NCBI GenBank assembly: GCA_013420905.1
Contig: JAAXNY010000006.1
Coordinates: 2,356,001 to 2,420,000 of the forward strand
From: Collybia mongolica
Taxonomy: Eukaryota > Basidiomycota > Agaricomycetes > Agaricales > Clitocybaceae
Direction of reading: 5' to 3'
Length of the DNA: 64,000 nucleotides
Below the pieces are notes generated by a model, which searched no databases, was not told the origin of the DNA, and saw only the letters and a list, made by a program, of their open reading frames with translations. Shown here in pieces: positions 1 to 11,103 of the stretch (position 1 is its first letter; every line of letters begins with the position of its first letter). The translations under genes and the position numbers were made by a program.

Positions 1-723
1 AACATCACCTACTGTCAAACATGGAGGAGGAGGAAACCTCATGGTATGGGGTTGTATGGGGTGGAATGGAGTGGGAAAGCTCATAGAGGTGCAGGGGAAC
101 ATGGACAAGGTTCAATACTGTGAAATTTTGGAGAGTGGAGTTCAGGAAAGTTTTGAGAAGTTGGAAATGGTGGATGGCGAGCGCTACTTTCAGCAAGATA
201 ACGACCCCAAACACACATCTGGACTGGCCACACAGTGGTTTGAAGACAACAACATTCAAGTCCTTGGCTGGCCTGCCCAATCCCCTGACATGAATCCAAT
301 AGAACACCTTTGGGAACATCTCAAGCGCCGTCTTAAAGAATATCCGACACCACCCAAAGGAGTACATGAGTTGTGGGATAGATTGGCTGAAGAGTGGGGT
401 GAAATTCCACCAGAGGTATGCCAAAACCTGATAGAAAGTATGCCCAGGCAGATACAAGCAGTTATAAAGGCAAAAGGTGGTCATACAAAGTATTAGATAG
501 AAAATTAATAGAGGGTCAAAAAACTGCCCCAATGAGTAATCATTTTGTTTGGCCTATAGCTTAATGGGTTTTGATCCAAATCACATGATCCAGGGTCCAT
601 TGGAAAGCCACGATGTCATAGTATCTTACATAATTACCCCAGGTCCCCTGCTTATGTCAGCACTTCATACCATATTGATCTTTCAAAAATGTACAAACAT
701 TGGGGCAGTTTTTTGAGCCACTG
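1..723 (+). mobile_element. Tc1/mariner element, 3' part, cut by the window edge
   Basis: The segment holds the 3' portion of a Tc1-type transposase gene followed by the element's right terminus. The terminal inverted repeat is seen at 701-723 (tggggcagttttttgagcc + actg), directly followed by TA at 724-725, as expected for Tc1/mariner insertion at TA. A second, inverted copy of the inner part of this repeat lies at 513-531, just after the transposase stop. The left end is outside the window, so completeness cannot be judged. The terminal sequence CAGTGGCTCAAAAAAC is typical of fungal Tc1 elements; that statement is from family knowledge. Confidence 0.85.
2..496 (+). CDS. Tc1-family DDE transposase, C-terminal part
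   Basis: This is the C-terminal part of a Tc1 transposase, the enzyme that cuts and rejoins the element's ends. The reading frame is open from base 2 through the stop at 494-496, so the gene begins outside the window. The frame shows TVKHGGGG...MVWGC, then QQDNDPKHTS with the second catalytic Asp, then WPAQSPDMNPIEHLW with the catalytic Glu. The spacing between that Asp and Glu is 34 residues, giving the DD34E signature of the Tc1 branch. No stop or frameshift is visible in the part seen, so the copy may be intact or recently active. The opposite-strand ORF over the same bases is a shadow. Confidence 0.9.
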   Translation, partial: TSPTVKHGGGGNLMVWGCMGWNGVGKLIEVQGNMDKVQYCEILESGVQESFEKLEMVDGERYFQQDNDPKHTSGLATQWFEDNNIQVLGWPAQSPDMNPIEHLWEHLKRRLKEYPTPPKGVHELWDRLAEEWGEIPPEVCQNLIESMPRQIQAVIKAKGGHTKY

Positions 724-725
724 TA

Positions 726-1346
726 CAGCTCACTCAGGTCATCTAATAGCAGCCAAAAGCATTGTTTGCTATACTACTAATGTACCCTTAAAGTTTTGTG
801 TCAATCTGTGGTCTGTGGGTTGAGTTTCAGTAAAGTGAGTTTGTAGACCAGGTATTGAGAAGTGCAAATCTGGTCACAACAATATATTCACCCCACTAAC
901 TCATTTTCTACCCATAAGAGTTGGTATTTTGAACTAGTTACAACCTAACAGGCCCAAAATGTTATATACAGGTGCTAGAAATGATGTTTAGTCAATAGGA
1001 TATTTTAAAAAGTAAAGTGACCAGTTGGCCAGTGACTAAAGCTAAAAAAAAAGCACTTGAAAACCCTGTGCAGAAAGTTGTTTTCTGAATAAAATATCAA
1101 CTTTTCTTTGGTGGGACTATTTCTAAGCTATAGAGGACACACTCAGACAGCTTATGAGACCTCAACAAGAAAGATATCTTATATGCATATGTGAGGCCCA
1201 AAATATTCAAAAAGCAACTGGTGATATTACAGTTATGGCAGTATATAAAAGCTCAAAACAAAAAAACAAAAAAAAGTTGTTATTCTCCTTTCCCTGACAC
1301 TGAGGAGTACATATATCACCTTCTCTGTCTTTGTCTCACTACTTAT
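726..1346. other. AT-rich stretch without recognised gene
   Basis: No ORF with family similarity was found on either strand. At 1264-1306 there is a roughly 40-bp segment (A-rich run then ctttccctgacactgagga) that recurs in the same orientation at about 3044-3083, on the far side of the palindrome, so it forms a direct repeat around that structure. Confidence 0.6.
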
Positions 1347-3002
1347 GGGGGTGGGCAATGCTTAGTAATTTTGCATACTGATGCAAATAGTCACTGGTAA
1401 TAAACTTAATTGGACCATAAATAGACTAACAAATTCACTGGAGAGAATGGTTTTGCATTTTCCAGCTTTGACGATCACTTTAAACACTCAATTTAAAGAC
1501 AACTAACTCAGAATTTTACTCCCAACAAAATGTTAAGCACAGATTTTTTTTGTAGAGAAGTCATGCCAAGCAGGGCTGTTCTGAGATATTGCTGCAACGG
1601 CCAGAAATTCTGGATTTAACAAATTGTAGTCTTAATGTATAGGAACAAGATTGGCCAATGTCTCAAGACCTAAAAATGAGCCTCTGAGGATATAAAGTTA
1701 AAAGACTATTTGAAAGGGTCTACATTGTTTTTGACTTTAAAAGATAGTGGTTCAATAAAATGTATATCTGTATTCAAAAACATATCCTCCTAGTGTATAT
1801 GGAAAAGTTTCATTCATGGTATGAGAGGCAGCAGTAAGTATCTGCAAAACATATTCCACATCCACCCCTGTGTGCCACAGTGCATGTGCACAATCATCAT
1901 GGCAGTCACATCTAAACCAGCAAATCAGCAGCTCCTGCCATGCCAATGCTTTCCAACTGCCTGAACAGTGGAAATCCTTAATAAATATAAAGCATGTACT
2001 TTATTATAAAGGACAGACAGCCCTCAGTGTGTGTTAAGCACTGGAATATACCTGTGGGTCACCAAATTTAGCTGAATTATTAATGATTTTAATTTTATTG
2101 ATCAGTGAAATTTCTTCAGTATGCAAAATTACTAAGCATTGCCCATCGCCACCACTTATGGGGATGGGCAATGCTTAGTAATTTTGCATACTGATGAAAT
2201 TTCACTGATCAGTAATATTATTGATTAAATTAAATTCATTAATAATTCAGCTAAACTTGGTGACCCACAGTTCTTCTGGTATATATTCCAGTGCTTAACA
2301 CACACTGAGGGCTGTCTGTCCTTTGTGATGGAGTACATGCTTTATATTTGTTCAGGATTTCCACTGTTCAGGCAGTTGGAAAGCATTGGCATGGCAGGAG
2401 CTGCTGATTTGCTGATTTAGATGTGGCTGTGCCGTGATGATCACGCGTGCACTGCAGCGCACATGAGTGGATGTGGAACACATTTTGCAGATACTTACCG
2501 CCACCTCTCATACCATTAATGAAACTTTTCCATATACACTAGGAGAATATGTTTTTGAATACAGATATACATTTTATTGAACCACTATCTTATAAAGTCA
2601 AAAACAATGTAGATCCTTGCAAGTAGTCCTTTTACTTTATATTGTCAGAGGCTCATTTTTAGGTCTTGAGTCATTGGTCAATCTTGTTCCTACACATTAA
2701 GACTACAATTTGTTAAATCCAGATTTTCTGGCTGTTGCAGCAATGTGTCAGAACAGCCCTGCTTGGCACAACTTATCTACAAAAGAAAAAGATTTCAAAA
2801 GATCTGTATTTAACATTTTGTTGGGAGTAAAATTCTGAGTTAGTTTGTCTTTGAATTGAGTGTTTAAAGTGATTGTGGAAGCTGGAAAATGCAAAATCAT
2901 TCTCTCCAGTGAATTTGTTAATCTATTTACGGTCCGATTAAGTTTATTTACCGGCGGCTATTTGCATCAGTACGCGAAATTACTAAGCATTGCCCACCCC
3001 CA
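1347..3002. repeat. Long imperfect palindrome: two head-to-head TIR element copies
   Basis: The left arm (about 1347-2147) is the reverse complement of the right arm (about 2163-3002) with scattered mismatches and small indels; a 15-bp spacer separates them. Each arm is itself bounded by inverted copies of a ~33-bp terminal sequence beginning gtgggcaatgcttagtaat, so that sequence occurs four times: near 1350, 2120, 2165 and 2965-3000. This fits two copies of one ~0.8 kb non-autonomous DNA element fused in opposite orientation, or a fold-back element. No coding sequence is recognised inside. Arm divergence, by eye under 15%, suggests it is not new. Confidence 0.85.
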
Positions 3003-3569
3003 CTACTTACTATGGTACTTAGTTTACCTGTCATGTCTAGGTAAACAAAAAAGTCATCTTTCTCGTTTCCCTGACACTGAGGATTTGCCTGTCGTGTCTA
3101 GTCTACTCCAGGCTTATATATACCGTACGCCCTACCAGGTCCCCAGATGGAGGTGCAAACACTTCTAATACATACATCCAAACATTTTTTGTTCAGTGAT
3201 GTAGTGGTTACTAGTAGCAGCTATCCTGAATGTATATATGCGACATTTCCACCTCCGAATATAGTGAAAAACAGTGGATCGAGGTATCCTATGTAAATGT
3301 GACAAGGCGTTACAATGTTAGGATGCAAAAGCACGCGCGATGAACGGGAAAAATGTACATGCCTCCCGAATTTAAGCTGGCCAGGATGATACACGGATTA
3401 CCAGGTAAACAATTTTCGCAGAATTGCAGCATCTCTCGGCTGTGGTGGGATCGAATGTGGGGTCGGTCGATAATCGTCAAAATCCATCTCCTGAGACCCA
3501 ATCCTAGATTTTTGCATCTGATAAGGGGTATATGAGTCCAAGTGCGCTTCTGTACTTTCATATCACATG
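3003..3569. other. Spacer downstream of the RasGEF gene
   Basis: The stretch contains the right member of a direct repeat (about 3044-3083) that brackets the palindrome. A small minus-strand ORF at 3310-3573 could be an alternative 3' exon of the RasGEF gene, but it shows no family similarity and I do not include it. Confidence 0.5.
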
Positions 3570-6500
3570 TCACACCTCGTCGTTCATAACTGGTCGTTTT
3601 ACGAAAAGCTCCTTGATAGCGTTTCGATCAATGAAATTGTATTCCGTTGCGACCTTGCACTGCGCCTGGCATTGTGCTGTGCTAGTAATGAATCTACCCA
3701 TCATGTTGAACTTCCCCCAGTGTATTTTTGCAGGATCAGACGGATGGAGGTCTTCATTGCCTTCGTGAGCTCTGATTAAATCAGACATATGTACCTCCCT
3801 GGATGAGGACGACGTCAATAACGTAGTAGAACAGAAGTCATGATACGTACAGTGCTGGGATGCATGCGCCCTTGGTATTCCTAAGAGCAAGTCGATACGC
3901 CCTATGAGAGCGAATATGTTGTAGGAGAACATCCCAGGATTGCAGGGCCTTAGCTTGTTCAGGAGATTTGAGCTTGAATTGTTCCATGATGTCATCTCCA
4001 GCGAAAGTGGCATTGTTAATGCCAGCCACAAAGGCACGCAAAGCGGAGTAGTTGTTGAGTGCACGGAGGCGATGTGCGATTTCAACGAATTTCTCTATTT
4101 GTTTTACGCGGGCTCTGGGTCTTTCATGGCATAAAATTAAAGATACAACCCTGATACAATGTGACTGTGGACTCGTCAAATTTAACTGAATTCACTTACC
4201 AGTCCGCGAGATGATTGGAAACTGAATTGAATGCTGTGATGGGGTCACTTTCGTCCTTTTTCCCTGAAACAAATGTGTAATTAAGCCAATGCCTTGGCTT
4301 TTAACATCAGTTAGCTTAGCTCAAAAGAGACGATAGGCGAGTTTTGCATACTTGAATATCTAAAAATAATTTCACTTCCACCCGGGTAATTTCTTGTGCA
4401 ATCTCATCTGGGTCTAAATTCTGAACCTCCTGAGCCAACTTGACCAAATCTTTAATTTGCTGCTTTTCCGACGTATCCGCGAGTTCGGTTTGACCAGCAC
4501 TTAAACTGGTCCCTGAGGTGAGGATCGTAGGAAGCGGCAAACTGGGTTTACGCTCCCGAGAAGGAACGAGGAGTGAAGGGGTCCCTTTTCCTCGCGTCGA
4601 AACAGGAGATACTTCGGGAGAGTCTGCGTCGGTTCCTGGGCTATCTTCTTCCAGAAAACTACTTGAATCATCACTCCCTATATCATCAACTTTCCAAGCC
4701 CACACTGAATCCCGGTCTACTAGGTTCGGAAGCATCTCTAGGAAGGGTAAGAATTCAGACCCGTAGTGAAGCAAGTAGGTCTTGGATATGATAGATTTGA
4801 TGAGTGCGGCAAGAGCGCCTGCCGTGCCTTTGACAGCAAAATCATAAGGATAATCACGAATCCACAGTTCTAGAAGGTGGCAGATACTGTGTAAAGGTCA
4901 GAATAGGGAAGAGACAACAATAAAATGAGAAAGTACCGCATTTGTGCAAAACAAGCAAACATAGGATCCCCAGACGGATTGTCCAGTTGACGCATCCTTT
5001 TTTGCATGGCTAGCAGCACACTACGTGGACTTGCGAACCTGCGGTAAGTCAGAAGGAAATGCGTGATATAGGCAGGATCTGAACACATGTTAGAATTTTC
5101 TTTTTGGAGGACCATGATATAAGGCACATACCATCGCCGCTCACAGCTAAGAAGAGGAGCTTGTCTAACAATTCGTCCAGTGTCGCCCATTGCGCCGGTC
5201 GCCTGTTTAATAAATCAGAGGTCTGTCCAAGTCATTGGAATACCAACTCACGACTCTTTATCCTTTTCTCTTTTTTGATTAGGGGCCTCCGAGGCGCTAC
5301 GGGCTGGGTCGGCCTCTGAATCGTGTGAAGGATTTGGTATATCATTTTCTGGGGGTACGCTGTCTGATCGACCATGTCGTGGCCGAAACTTGGCTTGCTC
5401 GTTTTCAAATAGGAGGTCACCTGTGGAGCGTGCTCTGGTTGGAGAGTTTGGAAGTGTGGAAGGATGGATATGTAATGGGGGAATGGTCGGATGGGTGTTT
5501 AGCGACGGTATTTCTTGGACAGGAGGAGCGTGATTCGCTGATAGTATTGACGACGAGGCCGTGGGCGTCACGTCCCGCGAAGTCTCCCATGGTGGTGGTG
5601 ATATCAAAACATCAGGCGAAGCCGGATTTCGATAGTTTGCATCAAATCCACTCCGGTTAGTTCCTAGAAGGTCAATTAGAATGGGATAGCTGCAGTTTTA
5701 CGAATACACGAACTCCTGTCACGAAACACTGCCTTCATAAGCCACCCGAACGTTCGCCTCATTTTTTCCTTGCCATGTTCCTGGGCCTTTGCCACTTCTA
5801 CAAGCCCCACGTCGTATTGTTGGAGAACTTCTAATGCCCTTTCAGGCTCGATTTGATGAGGTAAATCCGATTTGCAAGCTAAAACAACGATTGGAAGTTT
5901 CATAGCACGATAGCCACCTTAAGAATGTGTGTATTAAACGCAGACTCTTAGCAACACCTTTCGGGATTGTACGCACGGAGTAAACTTTGAACAGGTTTAA
6001 AAGAGTCTTCATCGGAAGAGTCATAACAAATAATGACACCGTCGATAGCAGAAAGGTTGTCGGGCCAACTATCCTTAGGGTCCAACGATTCAGCCGGCAC
6101 CTCAACCTCGAAGACATGGAGGGGGCAACTAGGTGTATTCTCTCCGCGAGATATCTGACCGACACGGCGGGAATCTGCAAGACCGATCAGTTAGTAGATA
6201 CCCAACAAGTTTCCAAAAGGAACAGTCGTACAAGTCAACGAAGCCCCATGTGTTGAGGGTCCCAAAGATAAACTAGGCTCTGATAGTTCATGTCCTCGTA
6301 GTCCTTTGCGGATGACAACGGATTTTCCGCAACCCTTGACCCCAATCACAACAATTGCGACAGCCGGACCGGGCGCGTCGAACTAGACAAATTTTCAGCC
6401 TGAGTACATATATACAGTATTCGTTGAACCCACGGTAGATACCTGGGTATTGACAATCATTCGTTTTCCAGCATTGGTGTACACACCTAAACTCCCACTA

Positions 6501-7249
6501 CGTATACGCCCGGATATGACGTTCAACGGTGTTGATTCCTGTCCAGGAAAGGATTGTAAAGATATCAGAGACTGTTTTCGGGGTGCGCTTTCGAGGGTGC
6601 TGGAACTCGTCGATGAGCTGTTCATGCTGTTCATGCTGGATGTTGAGCTAAGGGTAGTAGTGCGAGATGGAAGGGGTAGCTCTCCTCCCTTGATAGGTGG
6701 CCTTGGTTGATCATGTCCTTTGAGTGATATATGGCGGTATCGGTCGATAGAACTAGTTAGTGGCTCTGACCGCTCAACATCGGAGTCCACGACGTAAGGG
6801 TCGCCAGTGTTGCTATCTCGAGTGGAACCAATACTGTAGCCACGATGTCGCCCAATGTATTTGTGGCGTAGTCCTTCCCCCTGTGGAGGAGTTGTGCTCC
6901 CCATGTCATGGTCCTGGGATGGACCTGGTGGTGGGTTTCGTGTCGGACGATGACTTGAGGAGTGAACCTCGCGGTTATGCGGGGCAATAGAGTCCACTGA
7001 CATAGACTTTCGGAGGCCTACGGGCGGTACTGGAGATAATGAAGTACGGTGGGATGTAGTATTCTCAAAATCAGCCTGGGATGGGGATGTATATGCTGTT
7101 GAGAATGACTCGGCGAATGAGGGCGTGGGGGAGAATGAGATAGAATTCGGACCATCTGTTCGACATCCCATTGGGCTGCTGGAATTTTCGTCAAGCACTT
7201 GTAAGGATAGTAAGTGTGGTACCGAAGGCAGAGAATGCTCTGCAGCCAT
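3570..7249 (-). CDS. Ras guanine-nucleotide exchange factor with N-terminal Ras-like GTPase domain (spliced)
   Basis: Exchange factor expected to load GTP on Ras or a Ras-like GTPase at membranes. The start is ATG at 7249 in a good context (aaccATGG). A Ser/Thr/Pro-rich N-terminal exon runs to 6443; an intron at 6383-6442 joins ...VNTQ to FDAPGP. Next comes a GTPase-like domain (about 6382-5690) with a P-loop GVKGCGKS, a segment IDGVIICYDSSDEDSF, and a G4-like ACKSD where the usual Asn is Cys. A Pro-rich linker follows, then RasGEF_N (about 5210-4800, HFLLTYRRF) and the catalytic CDC25-type domain (about 4440-3570; DPDEIAQEITRVE at its start, ending near KRPVMNDEV). An intron near 3805-3855 joins CIPAL to EVHMSDLIRAHEGN. 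At least eight introns are implied; only some are resolved. The C-terminal exon end is the weakest point. Confidence 0.88.
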
Positions 7250-7491
7250 GGTTGAAATTCGACAACGCCCCGACAGAGTACAAGATTCTAGTCCAGGATT
7301 TCAAGAGTAGAACTGAGTAAATGAAGTAGACTCGGTGATAGACAGCGTCAGTGGAGGTAGTTGGAGTTGTCTGCTATGGGGGTAAGCGTTTAGATACAAT
7401 CATAAAACGTCGTTGCCGGGCAAGTCACATAAAATTGTCAGCAGCAGCCCTTAGGCCTTGTCTCTCACTCACATCAAACTAACGTTGACTC
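7250..7491. promoter_or_regulatory. Divergent intergenic region between RasGEF (-) and SurE-like gene (+)
   Basis: Only 242 bp separate the two start codons, so the genes must share or overlap promoters. I see pyrimidine-rich tracts near the SurE start but no motif I can assign. Confidence 0.5.
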
Positions 7492-8869
7492 ATGTCCACC
7501 CTAAAACCCAGAGTCCTTCTTACAGTAGGAATCCCTTGCGTTGTGTTTTTCTAAGTGTCTACTTGCTCACTCATTCGTCAAGAACGATGATGGGCCTCCA
7601 AACCTCCTTGAATCTCCTTACATTCTTGGCTTATACCGGGTATTAACTCAGCAACTCGGTAATCCAAAGAGCGTGCTACACACGGCGAACCTCTGACACT
7701 TTTGCGTTAAGGCTGGGATGTCAAAGTGGTCCTACCCAGCTCACAGAAATCCTGGATTGGTGTGTACCTCGGGGAGATTCGGCGCGGCATGTGGAGCTGA
7801 GTCACCCACAGGAAAAGCATTTCATATAAAAGAAATAACAACAGGGTCCTATTTCTATCCCAAAGAAGACGGACTAGGTGATATTTCAGATGCACCCCGG
7901 CCTTTGAAAGAGGGAGAAATAGTATGTGGTTCATTTGCGCTCAGCCTTTGTCATTTCATCATGATTAGGCTGAATGGGTCCTATTGGATGGGGTATGAAA
8001 CCCCATCCCTCTGCGAACATAATCTCACCTTCAAATCAGACGCCCGCGACTTGTGCCAATGTTGGACTTCACAATATCTTTCCTGGACAGATTGACCTTG
8101 TGGTATGGGCCATCTAACTCTGATACTTTGTTGTCCTCACTTTATTATAAGATATCTGGTCCTAATCTCGGACGAAACACTTCTGGTCTGCAAACTCATC
8201 TACTAGAAATCCACCTATATTTATCATGGAATCATAGCTGCCTTTTCATTATCTTCTGGCACAATTGGAGCCGCAATGTCCTCATCCCTATCAAAGGTCC
8301 GCTCAATAGCGATTTCATATGGAACCATTCTCCATCCGACTCCGCGAAGTTTGTTTGAACCGGCGCATGGTCTGGGAAGTCGCATTATCCAGTACCTCTG
8401 GTACAATTGGGGAATTGATGAAGGTGGTCTCCGAGCTGGAGAAATTGACCTTTACAGCGTCAATATCCCTTTGATACAAGAATTATTGTCCCATGACGGA
8501 TTGACAGTTTGTTGGACCACCATCTGGCGAAACACTTACGGACAATTATTCAAACAAGTTCCTCCACTGCCTAAGTCGAAGCAGAGGTTTACCACGAGCC
8601 AAGCTGCAGGACCGGATGTATTGTCTGATAATGATGGTAGTCCCATCCCCATAGAGCACGAGGATAAAACGCAAGGCCTAGCATTCAAGTTTTCCCCCGA
8701 TATAACGGGACTCCTTAATCCAGCTTTTTCAACATTGCCAGTGGGGTCCGATGGATGGGCTATGCAAAAGGGATGGGTTAGCGTAACGCCTCTTCGAGCA
8801 TGTTACGGAGAGCCTTCTCGGCAACGGGCAGGAGATGTCACAGATCAAGTATGGAAAATGAAGCTTTAG
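7492..8869 (+). CDS. SurE-like phosphatase-family protein (fungal SurE/Pby1 N-domain type), eight exons
   Basis: The family acts as survival protein SurE, a metal-dependent nucleotide or polyphosphate phosphatase; in yeast the domain is the N-terminal half of Pby1. I resolved the whole gene: exons 7492-7524, 7583-7658, 7712-7759, 7812-7921, 7969-7992, 8040-8102, 8152-8185 and 8238-8869 sum to 1,020 nt, or 339 residues plus stop, in frame throughout. The N-terminus reads MSTLKPRVLLTNDDGPPN, with the NDDG metal-binding motif spanning the first intron. Further family motifs are WIGKAFHIK, EWVLLDGTPATCAN, ISGPNLGRNTS, SSGTIGAAM and LPVGSDGWA. One exon is only 24 nt and one 33 nt. No tubulin-tyrosine-ligase domain follows, so it is a stand-alone SurE. 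The stop lies 65 bp from the convergent GH16 stop. Confidence 0.93.
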
Positions 8870-8934
8870 ATGAGTCAATATTTTTCTATATATACCGCGG
8901 AATAGGCATCTAGGTAGTTTTCTCCTTCGGGTTG

Positions 8935-10763
8935 CTATATTAGTATAAGAGCGGCGATGATCAGAGTCAAAACGTCAATCCACGCGGTCTTAGCGTGTAA
9001 AGATATTGAAGAATTCGTTATTCTGCCATTTATCACTTGTTTGCGATACACTTTGAGTGAATTGATGCTCCAGGATGCATTCTGTGTCAAACCTTGTCAA
9101 TAGAATCAGACAAAAATCATTATACCTCATACCACAAAGTTTGCCGGATCCATTAACCGATCCTCACATGTCCCAGGGCACCCTGAGGTCGCATAGGAGT
9201 TGCCAGCCCAGTCACCTGCGAGCGAGCAAATAAGTAAAGCATACCCACAAGCAAGTGAAATGCCTTTGATTACCGCAAAACGTGATATCTGGTGATAACT
9301 GAATGTTAGGATGTCATATGGTTCGACCACTCAGTCTCACCAAATATGATGGAATGGTTTTTGAAAAATGCCAATGGATCGCACGAATCAGGTTCCAGGA
9401 CAGCTGACGGTATGCCCCACCGCCCAGGGGTTGGGCTGCCTTCCACAATATCTTGAGGGACAGCGGCACGGTAGAAAGACCCTAAATCAATTCAGGTCAC
9501 GAGTCCCTCAGTGCCTTCGTGGTGAAGGACTCACAGACAGCGATGCCATTCTCATCCCATTTCATTGCAAATACACCCCCACCTATTGAATCGAAATAAG
9601 GTCCGTACGATGCACGACTCCATTCCAAAACCCCACACCCAGAGTTATCATTGATCAGTCCGTTGCAGTCTAGATTGTCCTTTCCATTATGTTGCTATAT
9701 GTCTTTGGCAGTGAGTGGACGTTGCCATGTTCTAACTAATAAGCGCACCACAATTTTTCCAGTAAAATTTGCGTTCGGGGACAATGCGCAACCTGTCATT
9801 ATATATGAGAACGGCCATTTGGGGGCGGCATATAGTGCCAAACCTGGTGCGGTATGCCAGGCAACTTGATTGTGTTCGTTATCGTGAACACCTTCGATTA
9901 TGTCTATTTCGCCGTTCTATGAGGAGGTTGGTGAGAATCGAAGAACACTAATAACAAGAATCAGTGTATACGTATGGCCAATTTCCTGTGCCAAGTGTCC
10001 AGAAGGCTGGCCAAGTGCCTGCGAAAGGAATAATGAACCGTGCACAACCATTAGATTGTATCAAAACTCACCACACCCCCAAGGAGCCCTGTTGAGATCA
10101 AGAATGAATAACCCGGTGTTGTATTGAGCGTAGCTCGATATCCGTACGCTATGGTTGAAGGCTTGGATCGCATAATTTCAGATGAAATGGTATGAAACAC
10201 ACCTCTCCCGAAAAACACCCCAATCCAACTTTGTCATGTCATCGCCCTTCATTATTACAGTACCATCATCCTCTGTGTAGACAAGCCGCGTATCATATGC
10301 CCTGCTTCTGTTTACATAGCTGCAAAATGTCGTCATGATAGAAGATCAGGAAAACCGAAGAGTTTTACTTCACATGTCCGCTAAAAGCATCATCTGTCAA
10401 TGCTCTTCGAGGGAAGAAGAATTTAAACTGACTTTGTTGGATCCTTACCGGTAAAAAAATCAAACCCGCTGGAGAAAACAATTTTATATCAGTGAGAGGT
10501 TGAGCTGACTTGTAAGAGACCTCATACTCAAAGAATGTCTGCCCTGAATATTCATCCTGGGGTAACCACAAGAATGTCGACCCGTTGGGATTCATGTTCA
10601 GATTACTTCGACTTTTCAGCGATTTCGTAAAACGAGTGGGCCATGACTTGGAAATAAGCGTCGAGAAATCGGCGCGAGGATTGAATTGTAGGCGTGAAAC
10701 GGCTGCAGTGTGCTGAGGATTCAAGGCCAAGAAATAGAAAAACAGAGGTAGTTGGGAAAGCAT
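8935..10763 (-). CDS. Glycoside hydrolase family 16 (laminarinase-like beta-glucanase), probably secreted or GPI-anchored
   Basis: GH16 enzymes hydrolyse or remodel beta-1,3/1,4-glucans, here probably of the cell wall. ATG at 10763 opens a hydrophobic leader (LPLFFYFLALNPQHTAAV). Spliced reading gives PQDEYSGQTFF, then DGFDFFTGKDPT, NYVNRSRAYD and DDGTVIMKGDD, then AQYNTGLFILDLNRAPWG and WPAFWTLG. The catalytic exon near 9892-9917 reads NGEIDIIEGVHDN, with nucleophile and acid/base Glu in the ExDxxE motif. The C-terminal part reads GDWAGNSYATSGCPGTC and MDPANFV; an intron then joins to NASWSINSLKVYRKQ. The last exon ends in a hydrophobic run (WIDVLTLIIAALILI) right before the stop at 8935, consistent with a GPI signal or a tail anchor. 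About nine introns are implied. Convergent with the SurE-like gene. Confidence 0.9.
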
Positions 10764-11103
10764 ATGTAACTGAGTCTAATCGATATCGTTTGTTTACAAA
10801 CTTATGGACAGAAAGTGGCACTGTCCACGAGAATCGGCCACAAACACCAGGCGTGTGTCTCACGGGCCAAGCTGTTTGGCACGACTTCACCACGTTGCAC
10901 ATTTCTATTGTGGTTACTACACATGTCGGAGCCACTGGTGACTCTTTCCACGTCACCCCCCTCGTGTTGGTTACATACCATATTGGTCTCATTTTTACTT
11001 TCGCGTTTTCTGTGCGTTAATTAGCATGCAGAGGCTTTTTCTGGATTACAACACCCGCATTCGCATAACACAAAGGGAATAAAGTGATAAGAAATACACA
11101 GAA
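10764..11103. other. Upstream region of the GH16 gene
   Basis: It lies between the GH16 start and the RPL15 stop, both on the minus strand. ORFs on both strands here have no family similarity. No convincing regulatory motif was identified. Confidence 0.5.

Noticed and set aside
5..532. 175-codon minus-strand ORF opposite the Tc1 transposase
   Set aside because: It is the antisense shadow of a clear DD34E transposase frame and has no family features.
3310..3573. Possible extra 3' exon of the RasGEF gene
   Set aside because: The catalytic domain already ends normally at 3570 and the ORF lacks family similarity.
10603..11020. Overlapping ORFs on both strands around the GH16 start
   Set aside because: The GH16 frame with its leader and conserved blocks explains the region; the other frames show no family match.
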